The notes under the pieces are model-generated. The model saw only the letters and a list, made by a program, of their open reading frames with translations. It was not told where the DNA came from and searched no databases. Below are positions 44,903-56,383 of a stretch of 64,000 nucleotides of DNA, piece after piece (position 1 is the stretch's first letter; the number at the start of each line of letters is the position of its first letter). The DNA comes from Novosphingobium rosa NBRC 15208. GTDB lineage: Bacteria > Pseudomonadota > Alphaproteobacteria > Sphingomonadales > Sphingomonadaceae. A program made the translations under genes and the position numbers. The DNA lies in assembly GCF_001598555.1 (NCBI RefSeq), contig NZ_BCZE01000050.1, forward strand, positions 1 to 64,000, read 5' to 3'.

Positions 44903-46078
44903 ATGAAGATCAACCCCGGGCTTCTGGCCCTGTCTGTCGGCGCCTTCGGCATCGGCGTCACCGAATTCGCGCCGATGGGCCTGCTGCCGGTGATCGCCGG
45001 GGATCTGGGCGTCTCCATCCCCACCGCCGGTCTGCTGATCAGCGCCTATGCGCTGGGCGTGGTGATCGGCGCCCCGCTGATGACGCTGACCACGGGCCGC
45101 GTGCCAAGGCGCAGCCTGCTGATCCTGCTGGCGGGCATTTTCACGCTGGGCAATCTGCTGGCCGCCGTCTCGCACGGCTATGCCATGCTGCTGGCGGCGC
45201 GCGTGCTCACCTCCTTCAACCATGGCGCGTTTTTCGGCGTCGGCTCGCTGGTGGCGGCCAGTCTGGTGCCGCCGCAGAAGCAGGCGGGCGCCGTCGCCAC
45301 CATGTTCATGGGGCTGACCATCGCCAATGTGGTGGGCGTGCCGCTGGCCACCTGGGCAGGCGAGCATATGGGCTGGCGCGCGTCCTTCTGGGGCATTGCC
45401 GCGCTGGGCGGCGCCACGATGATCGCCCTGCGCCTCACCCTGCCCACCCTGCCCGCACCCGAAGGCGGCGACGCTGGCGCGGAACTGCGCGTGCTGACCC
45501 GCAAGCCGGTGCTGGGCGCGCTGGCGCTGACGGTGATCGGTTCCAGCGCGATGTTCACCGTCTTCACCTACATCACCCCGATCCTGCGTGAGGTCACCGG
45601 CGCCTCGCTGGGCTTTGTGACCGCCATGCTGGTCACCTATGGCGTGGGGCTGACGGTGGGCAACGGGCTGGGCGGCAAATTCGCCGACCGCTCGGTGGAC
45701 CGCACGCTGATGGTCACGCTGGCCTCGCTGGCGGCAATCCTGGCCGCTTTCGCCCTGACGATGAGCCATGCCGCGCCGACCGCCGTGCTGGTCTTCCTGT
45801 GGGGCATCGCCAGCTTTGCGCTGGTGCCACCGCTGCAGGTGCGGGTGATGAAGGCGGCGAAGGATGCGCCAAATCTGGCCTCGGCCATGAACATCGGCGC
45901 GTTCAATCTGGGCAATGCCGTGGGCGCGGCGCTGGGCGGCGGGGTGATCTCGCTGGGTCTGGGTTATCCGGCGGTGGCGCTGGCCGGGGCTGTCGCCGCG
46001 GCTTCGGGGCTGGTCTGTGTGGTGGCGATGCGCGGCGAGCCTGCGCAGGAGCCTGTCGCGGTTGGCCAAGCCTGCTGA
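44903..46078 (+). CDS. MFS transporter, AraJ/sugar-efflux-like
   Basis: 391 residues with 12 predicted membrane helices. The start (GLLALSVGAFGIGVTEFAPM) and ISAYALGVVIGAPLMTLTTG are characteristic of the AraJ/YdhP/CmlA-like drug:H+ antiporter group. It is probably an efflux pump for sugars or small toxic molecules, under the divergent LysR regulator. A rightward terminator follows immediately. Confidence 0.88.
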   Translation: MKINPGLLALSVGAFGIGVTEFAPMGLLPVIAGDLGVSIPTAGLLISAYALGVVIGAPLMTLTTGRVPRRSLLILLAGIFTLGNLLAAVSHGYAMLLAARVLTSFNHGAFFGVGSLVAASLVPPQKQAGAVATMFMGLTIANVVGVPLATWAGEHMGWRASFWGIAALGGATMIALRLTLPTLPAPEGGDAGAELRVLTRKPVLGALALTVIGSSAMFTVFTYITPILREVTGASLGFVTAMLVTYGVGLTVGNGLGGKFADRSVDRTLMVTLASLAAILAAFALTMSHAAPTAVLVFLWGIASFALVPPLQVRVMKAAKDAPNLASAMNIGAFNLGNAVGAALGGGVISLGLGYPAVALAGAVAAASGLVCVVAMRGEPAQEPVAVGQAC

Positions 46079-46113
46079 ACCGGAGGCCGGGGCGCAAGAC
46101 GCTCCGGTCTTTT
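46079..46113 (+). terminator. Intrinsic terminator after MFS gene
   Basis: ACCGGAG (46079-46085) pairs with CTCCGGT (46102-46108), followed by CTTTTC. It sits directly after the MFS stop and five bases before the end of the convergent gene at 46118. Confidence 0.65.
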
Positions 46114-46117
46114 CGCA

Positions 46118-46696
46118 TCAGCGCTGGCGCAGTGCCGCCAGCTTCGCCTTTACCGCCTGAGTCAACGCGGGCAGATCGGCGACCTGCTGCACGCCGTAAC
46201 GCTCGGCGGTGATATCGACATTGCCCTTGCGCCAAAACCCTTGCGGACACAGCACGATCAGCTTGCCGGAGCGGGCATGCAGGCCCATCTCCAGCAGGCT
46301 GATCGGGCTTTGTGAGCCGGGCGCCAGATAGAGCACGATCACATCGGCGCTCTCCAGGGCCGAGAGTTCCCATTCCACTTGGCGGCGGAATTCCGGCTCA
46401 TTGGCCTCTGGCCGCCATGCGGGGTTCCAATCGGGGCGGCGGGGGTTGAGGATCTCCACATCGTCCTGCGCCAGCGCCGCGATCATATCCTTCTGCCAGT
46501 CTGGCGCGTGCCCCATATCGATGCTGCCACCCAGAAAGACGCGCAGGCGCTGATGCGCCGCGGGCAGTTTGGCAGGCAGGGGCTCCGGCGAGGTGATGAC
46601 GATGGAGCGATGCTCAGCTGTTTCAGCCTGAGCCGAAGCGCCATTCAGGGCGGCAACGGCCAGAGCCACTGCGGGGAGGACAGGTTTGCGGATCAT
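46118..46696 (-). CDS. Secreted nucleoside 2-deoxyribosyltransferase-like protein
   Basis: 192 residues. A Sec signal peptide (MIRKPVLPAVALAVAALNG, Ala-x-Ala near ASAQAET) is followed by a Nuc_deoxyrib_tr domain: RVFLGGSIDMG, DVEILNPRRPDWNPAW, WELSALESADVIVLYLAPGS, SLLEMGLHARSGKLIVLCP. The Glu in EMGLHA matches the catalytic Glu of the family. Family members usually act in the cytoplasm, so an export signal is unexpected. Its substrate is unknown. It could be a periplasmic nucleoside or NAD-processing enzyme, or a toxin-like protein. It is convergent with the MFS gene. Confidence 0.8.
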   Translation of the reverse strand: MIRKPVLPAVALAVAALNGASAQAETAEHRSIVITSPEPLPAKLPAAHQRLRVFLGGSIDMGHAPDWQKDMIAALAQDDVEILNPRRPDWNPAWRPEANEPEFRRQVEWELSALESADVIVLYLAPGSQSPISLLEMGLHARSGKLIVLCPQGFWRKGNVDITAERYGVQQVADLPALTQAVKAKLAALRQR

Positions 46697-46809
46697 GCCC
46701 GCATCCTAGCGCGATCCGGCGCTGTTTCATAAGGCATTTGCAGTCCACCGCGGCATCCGCTACACTCTATGGGCTCGGCCATTTCGCTAGCGGCTCGCAG
46801 GAGGATGAC

Positions 46810-46830
46810 ATGGACCGGAAGACGCGCTGA
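46810..46830 (+). CDS. Six-codon leader peptide MDRKTR upstream of ABC-F gene
   Basis: ATG GAC CGG AAG ACG CGC TGA encodes MDRKTR. A very strong AGGAGG (46797-46802) lies seven bases upstream, better than the site before the ABC-F gene, whose ATG is 36 bases after the leader stop. Antibiotic-resistance ABC-F and erm genes are often controlled by short leader ORFs through ribosome stalling. That role here is inference; translation of the leader is supported only by the ribosome site. Confidence 0.5.
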   Translation: MDRKTR

Positions 46831-46866
46831 TTTTCGCTCGTCTCTCAAGTTGTTCCGGTGCTTGTC

Positions 46867-48441
46867 ATGTCTGCTTTTCTGACCCTCGATGCTATCGCGT
46901 TGGCGACGCCTGCTGGCCGCCCGCTGTTTTCCTCTTTGTCGCTTGCTGTCGGGCGGGAGCGCATTGGCGTTGTCGGCCGTAATGGCACGGGCAAATCATC
47001 GCTGCTGAGGGCCATTCTTGGCGAGATACCGCTTCAGGCGGGCAGCCTTGCCATAGAGGGCACGGTCGGCCTGCTGCGGCAAACCACCCAGGCCGATAAC
47101 CAGACCGCCTGCGAAGCGCTCGGCCTGGCCGAACACATGGACATCCTGCGGCGCATCGAAACCGGCATCGCCGACGACGTGGATTTCGAGCAGGCCGACT
47201 GGTCCCTGCCCCAGAGGCTTGAAAAGGCGCTGCTGGCCGCCGGTTTGCCGGTGATCGATCTGGAACGCCCGCTGGGCAGCTTCAGCGGCGGAGAACGCAC
47301 ACGCATCGCCATCGCCGGATTGCTGCTCGATCCGCCCGACCTGCTGTTGCTTGATGAACCGACCAACAATCTCGATCAGGATGGCCGCAACGCCGTCATC
47401 GCCTTGCTGGCCAGTTGGCGTGGCGGAGCGCTGGTGGTCAGCCATGATCGAGACCTGTTGGAGGGCATGGATCGCATCCTCTCGCTGTCCCCCACCGACG
47501 TGGCGATCCACACCGGCGGCTGGTCAAGCTGGGCCGCCAAACGCGATGCCGCCGCAGCGCGGGCCGAGGCAGAGCTGCAAAACGCCACCCGCCAGCTCCG
47601 CTCGGCCAGGCGCGAGGCGCAGCAGGCCCACGAAAGGCAGGCCCGGCGCGATTCGGCGGGCCGCGCCTATGGCGCCAGCGGCAGCGCGCCCGCCATCCTG
47701 CTGGGCCGCCAGCGCGAAAGGGCCGAAAACAGCGGCGCGCGCGGCGCTGTCCTCTCGGAGCAAAAGGTCGCGATGATGGCCGGATCACTGGCCTCCGCAC
47801 GCGAGAAGGTGGACGTGATCGCGCCCCTGACCATGGCGATGTCGCCTTGCGGATTGCCCTCGCACAGGCTGCTGATCGCCTTCGAGGATGTCTGCTGGCA
47901 GGCAGGCGAGCGCAAGGTGATCGACACCCTCTCCTTCGAGCTGCGCGGCCCCGAACGCGTGGCGCTGAGCGGGCGCAACGGCGCGGGCAAGACCAGCGTG
48001 TTCAAACTGGCCGCCGGCCTGCTGACGCCCACCTCGGGCCGCATCCAGCGCAGCGACAGGCTGGCATGGCTGGATCAAAGCGTGGGCATGCTGGACCGCG
48101 CGATGACACTGGTGGAGAACATCCGCCACCTCAACCCCGCGCTGGACGAGAATGCCGCCCGCGCCGCGCTGGCCCGCTTCGCTTTCCGCAACAAGGAGGG
48201 TGAAAGGCTGGTACGAGACCTGAGCGGCGGCGAATGCCTGCGCGCCGGTCTGGCCTGCGTGCTCTCCGCCCAGCCCATCCCGCAACTGCTGATGCTGGAC
48301 GAGCCGACGAATCACCTCGATCTCGACTCCATCGAGGTGATCGAACAGGCGCTTTGCGCCTATAACGGCGCTCTGCTGGTGGTCAGCCATGACCCTCGTT
48401 TTCTCGAAGCCATCGGCGTGACACGGCACATCGCGCTATAG
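46867..48441 (+). CDS. ABC-F family ribosome-associated ATPase
   Basis: 524 residues with two ATP-binding cassettes and no membrane segment. The first has GRNGTGKS (37-44), FSGGERTR and LLLLDEPTNNLD; the second has GRNGAGKTS, LSGGECLRAGLA and LLMLDEPTNHLD. The linker between them is long, Arg/Ala-rich and helical (AEAELQNATRQLRSARREAQ), like the P-site interaction motif that reaches into the ribosome. ABC-F proteins rescue stalled or antibiotic-bound ribosomes; whether this one protects from a drug is unknown. A short upstream leader ORF suggests translational control. An in-frame GTG lies three codons before the ATG. Confidence 0.9.
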   Translation: MSAFLTLDAIALATPAGRPLFSSLSLAVGRERIGVVGRNGTGKSSLLRAILGEIPLQAGSLAIEGTVGLLRQTTQADNQTACEALGLAEHMDILRRIETGIADDVDFEQADWSLPQRLEKALLAAGLPVIDLERPLGSFSGGERTRIAIAGLLLDPPDLLLLDEPTNNLDQDGRNAVIALLASWRGGALVVSHDRDLLEGMDRILSLSPTDVAIHTGGWSSWAAKRDAAAARAEAELQNATRQLRSARREAQQAHERQARRDSAGRAYGASGSAPAILLGRQRERAENSGARGAVLSEQKVAMMAGSLASAREKVDVIAPLTMAMSPCGLPSHRLLIAFEDVCWQAGERKVIDTLSFELRGPERVALSGRNGAGKTSVFKLAAGLLTPTSGRIQRSDRLAWLDQSVGMLDRAMTLVENIRHLNPALDENAARAALARFAFRNKEGERLVRDLSGGECLRAGLACVLSAQPIPQLLMLDEPTNHLDLDSIEVIEQALCAYNGALLVVSHDPRFLEAIGVTRHIAL

Positions 48442-48451
48442 CCCGCGCCAA

Positions 48452-48494
48452 GAAAAAGGCCCCCGGTCCGCCAAGGGACAGGGGGCCTTTTCAA
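48452..48494. terminator. Bidirectional terminator between ABC-F gene and guaA
   Basis: AAAAGGCCCCC (48454-48464) pairs over 11 bp with GGGGGCCTTTT (48481-48491), giving an A-run on one side and a T-run on the other, so it can end transcripts from both convergent genes. Confidence 0.85.
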
Positions 48495-48515
48495 ACCTTC
48501 AGGCGATGCGCGGGT

Positions 48516-50099
48516 TTATTCCCACTCGATCGTGCCGGGGGGCTTGCTGGTGTAGTCGTAAACGACGCGGTTGATGCCCTTCACCTCATTGATGATGCGG
48601 GTGGCCACGCGGCTCAGGAAGGCGGCGTCAAAGGGGTAGATGTCCGCCGTCATGCCATCGGTGCTGGTCACCGCGCGCAGGGCGCAGACGTTATCGTAGG
48701 TGCGGCCATCGCCCATCACGCCGACCGTCTTCACCGGCAGCAGCACGGCGAAGGCCTGCCAGATCGCGTCATAAAGGCCCGCGTTGCGGATTTCCTCAAG
48801 ATACACCGCATCGGCCTTGCGCAGGATGTCGCAGCGCTCACGCGTCACCTCGCCGGGGATGCGGATCGCCAGACCCGGCCCGGGGAACGGGTGACGGCCC
48901 ACGAAGATCTCCGGCAGGCCCAGCTCGCGGCCCAGCACGCGCACCTCATCCTTGAAGAGCTCGCGCAGCGGCTCGACCAGCTTCATGTTCATGCGCTCGG
49001 GCAGGCCGCCGACATTATGGTGGCTCTTGATCGTGACGCTCGGCCCGCCCGTGAAGCTGACGCTCTCGATCACATCGGGGTACAGCGTGCCCTGCGCCAG
49101 GAAATCGGCGCCGCCGATCTTCTTGGCCTCGCCCTCGAACACATCGATGAAGGTCTTGCCGATGAACTTGCGCTTGGCCTCGGGATCGGTGACCCCGGCC
49201 AGACCGTTCATGAACAGCGTGGCGGCATCGACATGCACCAGCGGAATGTTGAAGTGGCCGCGGAACAGGCTGACGACCTGCTCGGCCTCACCCTGACGCA
49301 GAATGCCGCCGTCGACGAAGACGCAGGTCAGCTGATCGCCCACCGCCTCGTGGATCAGCAGCGCGGCCACTGCCGAATCGACGCCGCCCGAAAGACCGCA
49401 GATCACGCGCGAGGAGCCGACCTGCTCACGGATCTCGGCGATCTTGGTCTTGCGGAATTCGGCCATGGTCCAGTCGCCCGACAGGCCGCAGACATGGCGC
49501 ACGAAGTTCTTCAGCAGCTTGGCGCCATCGGGCGTATGCACCACCTCGGGGTGGAACTGCATGGCGTAGATGCGCTTCTCGTCGTTCGCGATAACGGCGA
49601 AGGGCGCGCCCGGGCTGGCCGCCACCGGGCGGAAGCCGGGGGCCAGCTTGGTCACCTTGTCACCATGGCTCATCCAGACCTGATGGCTCTCGCCGACATT
49701 CCAGAGGCCGTTGAACAGCGCGCAGCTGTCGTTGATCTCGATAAAGGCGCGGCCGAACTCGCCGGAGTCGCCCAGCACAACCTCACCGCCCAGCTGATGC
49801 ATCAGCGACTGCTGACCATAGCAGATGCCCAGGATCGGCAGGCCGCTCTCCAGAATGGCCTCCGGGATCGCCGGGCCGCCTTCCAGCACCGAGGCCGGGC
49901 TGCCCGAGAGGATGATGCCCTTGGGGCTCATACGCTCGAAAGCGGCTGCTGCGGTGGTGAAGGGGGCGATCTCGGAATAGACCCCGGCCTCGCGCACGCG
50001 GCGGGCGATCAGCTGGGTCACCTGGCTGCCGAAATCGACGATGAGAATCGAGTCGGAATGATCCGGGGCGGAGGGTGTGGAGATGGGGTGCTCGCTCAT
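48516..50099 (-). CDS. guaA: GMP synthase (glutamine-hydrolysing)
   Basis: 527 residues from the ATG at 50099. The glutamine amidotransferase domain has the nucleophile Cys in LGICYGQQSL and His in YAMQFHPEVVH. The ATP-pyrophosphatase domain has SGGVDS in VICGLSGGVDSAVAAL. The C-terminal dimerisation domain ends with YDYTSKPPGTIEWE, the normal GuaA end. It converts XMP to GMP in purine synthesis. A GTG two codons earlier is possible but not needed. Confidence 0.97.
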   Translation of the reverse strand: MSEHPISTPSAPDHSDSILIVDFGSQVTQLIARRVREAGVYSEIAPFTTAAAAFERMSPKGIILSGSPASVLEGGPAIPEAILESGLPILGICYGQQSLMHQLGGEVVLGDSGEFGRAFIEINDSCALFNGLWNVGESHQVWMSHGDKVTKLAPGFRPVAASPGAPFAVIANDEKRIYAMQFHPEVVHTPDGAKLLKNFVRHVCGLSGDWTMAEFRKTKIAEIREQVGSSRVICGLSGGVDSAVAALLIHEAVGDQLTCVFVDGGILRQGEAEQVVSLFRGHFNIPLVHVDAATLFMNGLAGVTDPEAKRKFIGKTFIDVFEGEAKKIGGADFLAQGTLYPDVIESVSFTGGPSVTIKSHHNVGGLPERMNMKLVEPLRELFKDEVRVLGRELGLPEIFVGRHPFPGPGLAIRIPGEVTRERCDILRKADAVYLEEIRNAGLYDAIWQAFAVLLPVKTVGVMGDGRTYDNVCALRAVTSTDGMTADIYPFDAAFLSRVATRIINEVKGINRVVYDYTSKPPGTIEWE

Positions 50100-50345
50100 G
50101 GCCACCCGTTAGTCGCGAGGGGGCAAGATGTCCAGATCATGGGCGCTGGCGGACGCGACGGGCGCGATTTTTGCTGCATTGCACCCAAACTGCGCCATTT
50201 ACCCCATTGAGTTGCAAAAAACGCAAGAAATATTGTTGCTATCGCACGTGATTGGTCGGCGAAACGGTGTATAGGCACGTCCAACGGAGACTTCGCACTT
50301 GCACAAAATCAAGCGCGACCTCCTGAACTCAAAGGAGATAACGCC

Positions 50346-50423
50346 ATGATCGCACGTAACCTGGTCGCCCTCGCCCTCGCGCTCGGCACCAGCGGTCTGA
50401 TGTTCGCCGCCACGCTCGCCTAA
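50346..50423 (+). CDS. Small hydrophobic protein, 25 residues
   Basis: An ATG at 50346, seven bases after a very strong AAAGGAG site, opens a 25-residue frame: MIARNLVALALALGTSGLMF then AATLA and TAA. It is almost entirely hydrophobic and looks like a single membrane helix or a stand-alone signal-like peptide. It lies between guaA and a leftward peptidase gene and is followed at 50461 by a strong hairpin. Not a known family to me; the ribosome site, the clean start-stop frame and the downstream hairpin support it as a real small gene. Confidence 0.6.
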   Translation: MIARNLVALALALGTSGLMFAATLA

Positions 50424-50460
50424 CCAGCCGCGATGCGGCGGCCACTCAGCCGCCTGACCC

Positions 50461-50493
50461 AAGAGCCGCCCGCCGCAAGGCAGGGCGGCTCTT
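50461..50493. terminator. Strong hairpin after small ORF
   Basis: AAGAGCCGCCC (50461-50471) pairs perfectly with GGGCGGCTCTT (50483-50493), loop of 11 bases. There is no long T-run on either side. It lies between the small rightward gene and the end of the leftward peptidase gene, so it may serve as a terminator or RNA-stabilising stem. Confidence 0.6.
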
Positions 50494-50506
50494 CGCTTAT
50501 GCGCCT

Positions 50507-51976
50507 TTAATGATTCGCGTAATCCTTCACCAGATCGCTCAGGAAATCGCGCTCGATATAGACCGAGGCGACCGCGCGCTTCTCATTCAACCCATGCGCC
50601 CCGCTGCCATCGGGGTCGACGAAAGCCCCCGGCGGCCCGTAGGACGGGATCCCCGCCGCCTCCAGAAAGATGCCATCGGTCGCCCCGGTCGACATGGTGG
50701 GCACCAGCGGCACGCCGGGATAATATTGCGCCACCAGCCGCTCGACCGGGCCAAGAATCTGCGGGGTGAGCGGCGGCGCCTTCGCCACCGGGCCGCGCAG
50801 CTTTTCCATGGTGATGGTCAGGCGCGGATCGCCCATGATCTCTTTCAGCTTCTCCTGCACCGATTCGACGCTGATGCCCGGGAACACGCGGCAGTTGATG
50901 TTGGCCGTGGCTTTCTGAGGCAGCGCATTGTTGGCATGGCCGCCCTCCTCCAGCGTGCCGACACAGGTGGTGCGCAGCATCGAATGGAACGAGCGGTCGG
51001 TGTTAAGCGTGGCCTCGGCCGCCTTCGATTCGGGGCTGCCGATGGGCGCGCTGGCAATGGTGCGCATCGCGGCACCCATCGCGTCATTGCGGCTGGCGCC
51101 CAGCTTGCCGAAATAGGCCCTGGTCGTGTCGGTGAGCATCAACGGGAATTCGTAATCCCGCACCTTCAGCAGCGCCTCGGCAATCTCGTAAATGGCGTTG
51201 TCGCGGATGGGGATCGAGGAATGGCCGCCCGGATTGGTGGCGGTGATCTGGTAATTGACCGCGAATTTCTCCCCCACATGCAGCGATTGCTGGACGATGT
51301 TCCCATGGCCATCGGTGCGCCCGCCACCGCCTTCGTTCAGCGCGAATTCGGCGTCGATCAGATCGCGCTTGTTGCTGGCCAGCCAGTTGGCGCCGTTGAA
51401 GGCCCAGCTGGTTTCCTCGCCGCAGGTCAGCGCCAGCTTCACCGTGCGCTTCGGCGTATAGCCCGCCTTCTTCCAGCGTGAGAGCAGATCGATCCAGGTG
51501 GCATCCATCGCCTTCATATCGGCGGTGCCGCGGCCATAGAAATAGCCATTTTCCTCGATCAGCGTGTAGGGATCGCGGGTCCAGTCCTCACGCTTGGCGA
51601 CCACCACATCGAGATGGCCCAGCAGCAGGATCGGCTTCAGCGTCTTCGAACTGCCCGGCAGCACGGCAACGATCCCGCCCTCCTTGGGGTGATCGGGCAC
51701 AGCGAAGCGGGTGATCTGGGCATCGGTGAAACCGGCGGCGCGCAGATGCGCCTCCACCTTGTCGGCCACCAGCGTGCAGCTGCCGGTGGTGATCGAACTG
51801 TCGGTCTCCACCAGATCCTTGTAGAGCGCGCGGAAGGCCAGCTGATCGGGGCGGGTGCCCTTGCCGATCTCCATGGCCTGCGCGGACAGGCCATTGCCCA
51901 CCGGCGCCGCCTGCGCCCCCGTGGCCATCACGCCGCAGGCCACCGCGCTGCTCAAAAGCTGTCTTAACGCTTTCAC
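50507..51976 (-). CDS. M20-family metallopeptidase, exported
   Basis: 489 residues with a Sec signal peptide (MKALRQLLSSAVACGVMATG, then AQAAP). M20 metal ligands are visible: LLLGHLDVV, FYGRGTADMKA, and CGEETSW with the general-base Glu; the lid domain contains NPGGHSSIP. It probably cleaves small peptides or acylated amino acids in the periplasm (ArgE/DapE/CPG2-like group). It is divergent from gyrB. Confidence 0.9.
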   Translation of the reverse strand: MKALRQLLSSAVACGVMATGAQAAPVGNGLSAQAMEIGKGTRPDQLAFRALYKDLVETDSSITTGSCTLVADKVEAHLRAAGFTDAQITRFAVPDHPKEGGIVAVLPGSSKTLKPILLLGHLDVVVAKREDWTRDPYTLIEENGYFYGRGTADMKAMDATWIDLLSRWKKAGYTPKRTVKLALTCGEETSWAFNGANWLASNKRDLIDAEFALNEGGGGRTDGHGNIVQQSLHVGEKFAVNYQITATNPGGHSSIPIRDNAIYEIAEALLKVRDYEFPLMLTDTTRAYFGKLGASRNDAMGAAMRTIASAPIGSPESKAAEATLNTDRSFHSMLRTTCVGTLEEGGHANNALPQKATANINCRVFPGISVESVQEKLKEIMGDPRLTITMEKLRGPVAKAPPLTPQILGPVERLVAQYYPGVPLVPTMSTGATDGIFLEAAGIPSYGPPGAFVDPDGSGAHGLNEKRAVASVYIERDFLSDLVKDYANH

Positions 51977-52090
51977 ATCTGCCCCCTATCGTCATTTTGC
52001 GCCAATTTGTTGTGGATGGCCGACATCCCGCGCGCGCGATAGTGGCAAAACGCCTTTCTTCCGCTCGCCACAACGCCTATTAGCCCCAGG

Positions 52091-54631
<2,541 letters not shown>

Positions 54632-54655
54632 TCGCGGGTTTTGCAGAAGGTTAAA

Positions 54656-54906
54656 AGAGAAGATGCGAGGGCCATCGCCCTCGCGCTCCCTTTAGTGTCT
54701 TCGCTGCGTACAACCTATCTGTCGGGCACGCATTCCAAGCGCCGCAGGCTTTAAAGTTCGCAGGGCAGCGGGTGGAGCAAAACATCACTGCCTGCGACGC
54801 TCCAGCCAGCGCAGGTGGATAGTCTGACCGCCACGGTCGGGCGCCCCTGCCCCATCGCCGGGAGACGGAATGGGAGCGCGAGGGGGTAACCCCCTCGCAT
54901 CTTCCT
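54656..54906 (+). repeat. Dispersed nested-palindrome element, complete copy C
   Basis: About 250 bp right after gyrB. The left end is GATGCGAGGGCCATCGCCCT, continuing CGCGCTCCC; the right end is GGGAGCGCGAGGGGGTAACC, continuing CCCTCGCATC. The ends are inverted relative to each other. The left half (GTACAACCTATC, then GCGCCGCAGGCTTTAA) and the right half match copy B. It fills the gap between gyrB and the small gene at 54980. Confidence 0.85.
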
Positions 54907-54979
54907 GCTTCCCCCCTTATATTGGCCGGCGCAGCGCGAAACAGCGCAGGGGGGACCGACAATCAAGGACGAGATCGAG

Positions 54980-55321
54980 ATGAGTGAAGACAGCAAGCCC
55001 CAGCACCCCGATTACACCTCGGTGGAGGCCTATGTCGGCGCAGATCAGACCCATGGGGCGGAACCGCATGTGAAGGCCACCGTGGCGAACATTCCGTGGG
55101 ATCAGCCCGCCACGATGATTGATCTGGAGGGCCGCACGCCGATCATCGGCGTGATCCGCGAATGCGCGCTGCATTTCTCGCTCTACAAACCGCATGCGCG
55201 GGAGCAGGCGCGTATCCTCCTGACCGTTCCTGTCCACCGCGAGGGCCGCAAGACCCGCACCTGGATTCTGGAGCCCGGCGAGATCGCCGCTCTGGCGCAG
55301 AGGCTGGCTGAAGAAGGCTAA
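54980..55321 (+). CDS. Hypothetical protein (113 residues)
   Basis: 113 residues, no signal peptide or membrane helix, not assigned to a family. It is mixed alpha/beta with conserved-looking blocks (VKATVANIPWDQPATMIDLE, RTPIIGVIRECALHFSLYKP, RTWILEPGEIAALAQRLAEE). Expressed rightward, converging on the methyltransferase gene, with six bases between stops. Its own start is preceded by purine-rich sequence (GGACGAGATCGAG). Confidence 0.6.
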   Translation: MSEDSKPQHPDYTSVEAYVGADQTHGAEPHVKATVANIPWDQPATMIDLEGRTPIIGVIRECALHFSLYKPHAREQARILLTVPVHREGRKTRTWILEPGEIAALAQRLAEEG

Positions 55322-55327
55322 CGGCGC

Positions 55328-56383
55328 TCAGGCCGCGAAACCGGCCCCCGGCGGCCAGCCTTTGCCGGCCAGCCCCAGCACCATGAACAACGTGCCCATC
55401 TGGTCGGGGCTGACCAACCGTTCAAGCGCCCCGGCGATCTCCCCGGATCGCTCGGGCGAGGCTTTGGCCAGAGCCCCAGCCCGCTGCGCAATGCCCAGAG
55501 CGCCAAGGAAAGCCCCCTGCCCCACCGGCCCGGCGACCTGAGCGCCCGCCGCCTGCGCCGCAGCCATGGCGGCGGAAAAATCGACCAATGTGGTCAGGTC
55601 CGCCTCGCCGGGCGTGGCGAAAGGATCGGCGGCGGCATGGCCCTTCAGAGCCTGAAGCGTCGAGCCGGTCCGGGGCGCGGTGTAGCCATAATCGACCACC
55701 AGCCCCGCCCCGCCCTGCGCCGCCAGCATCCGGGCCAGTTCCCCCATCACCGCGCTCGCGGCGGGGGAGACCTCGACGATGGTCTGCGCATCGGCCTCGC
55801 GAAAGGCCTCGGGCACGGCAAGGTCCAGCGGCATGGTGCCCGCCATCGGCACGAAGCGGTCATCCTGCAGGCCCACCATCCGCTCGCGCCAGCCTTGCGG
55901 CGTTTTCACGATCTGGCGCACCGGCAGCGCATCGAGGAATTCATTGGCGACGATCAGCAGCGGCCTGTCCTCTGGCAGACTGCCCAGATCGTCATGCCAC
56001 TGCGCGCCGGGCTCGGCGCGGGCCTGAGCCGCGCGCATGGTGGGCGATGTCTCGACGAAATGGACGCTGCCCGCCCAGCCGAAACGGCGCATCACACGCA
56101 GCGCATCGCGGGCCAGCGTGCCCCGCCCCGGCCCCAGCTCGACATAGGCCGCATCCACCGGGCTGCCAGCACGCGACCACACATCGGCCAGCCAGATGCC
56201 GACCATCTCGCCGAACATCTGGCTCACTTCGGGCGCGGTGGTGAAATCGCCATCCGCGCCCAGCGGATCGCGCGAGCCATAGTAATGGGCATTGGCCTGC
56301 CCCATCCACAGCGTCAGGCTGACCGGCCCCTGCAGGGCGATCAGCCGCGCCAGGCTCTGCTCCAGCGTCATATCAGCCGGCAT
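55328..56383 (-). CDS. MidA/NDUFAF7-family SAM-dependent methyltransferase
   Basis: 351 residues. The start is the ATG at 56383, which shares one base with the lgt stop. The family pattern is clear: ITLWMGQANAHYYG-like start (SLTLWMGQANAHYYGSRDPL), FTTAPEVSQMFGEMVGIWL, the SAM-binding VELGPGRGTLARD, and IVANEFLDALPV. NDUFAF7 methylates an arginine of complex I subunit NDUFS2 in mitochondria; bacterial relatives are likely to act similarly on NuoD or other proteins. Co-transcribed with lgt. Confidence 0.88.
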   Translation of the reverse strand: MPADMTLEQSLARLIALQGPVSLTLWMGQANAHYYGSRDPLGADGDFTTAPEVSQMFGEMVGIWLADVWSRAGSPVDAAYVELGPGRGTLARDALRVMRRFGWAGSVHFVETSPTMRAAQARAEPGAQWHDDLGSLPEDRPLLIVANEFLDALPVRQIVKTPQGWRERMVGLQDDRFVPMAGTMPLDLAVPEAFREADAQTIVEVSPAASAVMGELARMLAAQGGAGLVVDYGYTAPRTGSTLQALKGHAAADPFATPGEADLTTLVDFSAAMAAAQAAGAQVAGPVGQGAFLGALGIAQRAGALAKASPERSGEIAGALERLVSPDQMGTLFMVLGLAGKGWPPGAGFAA

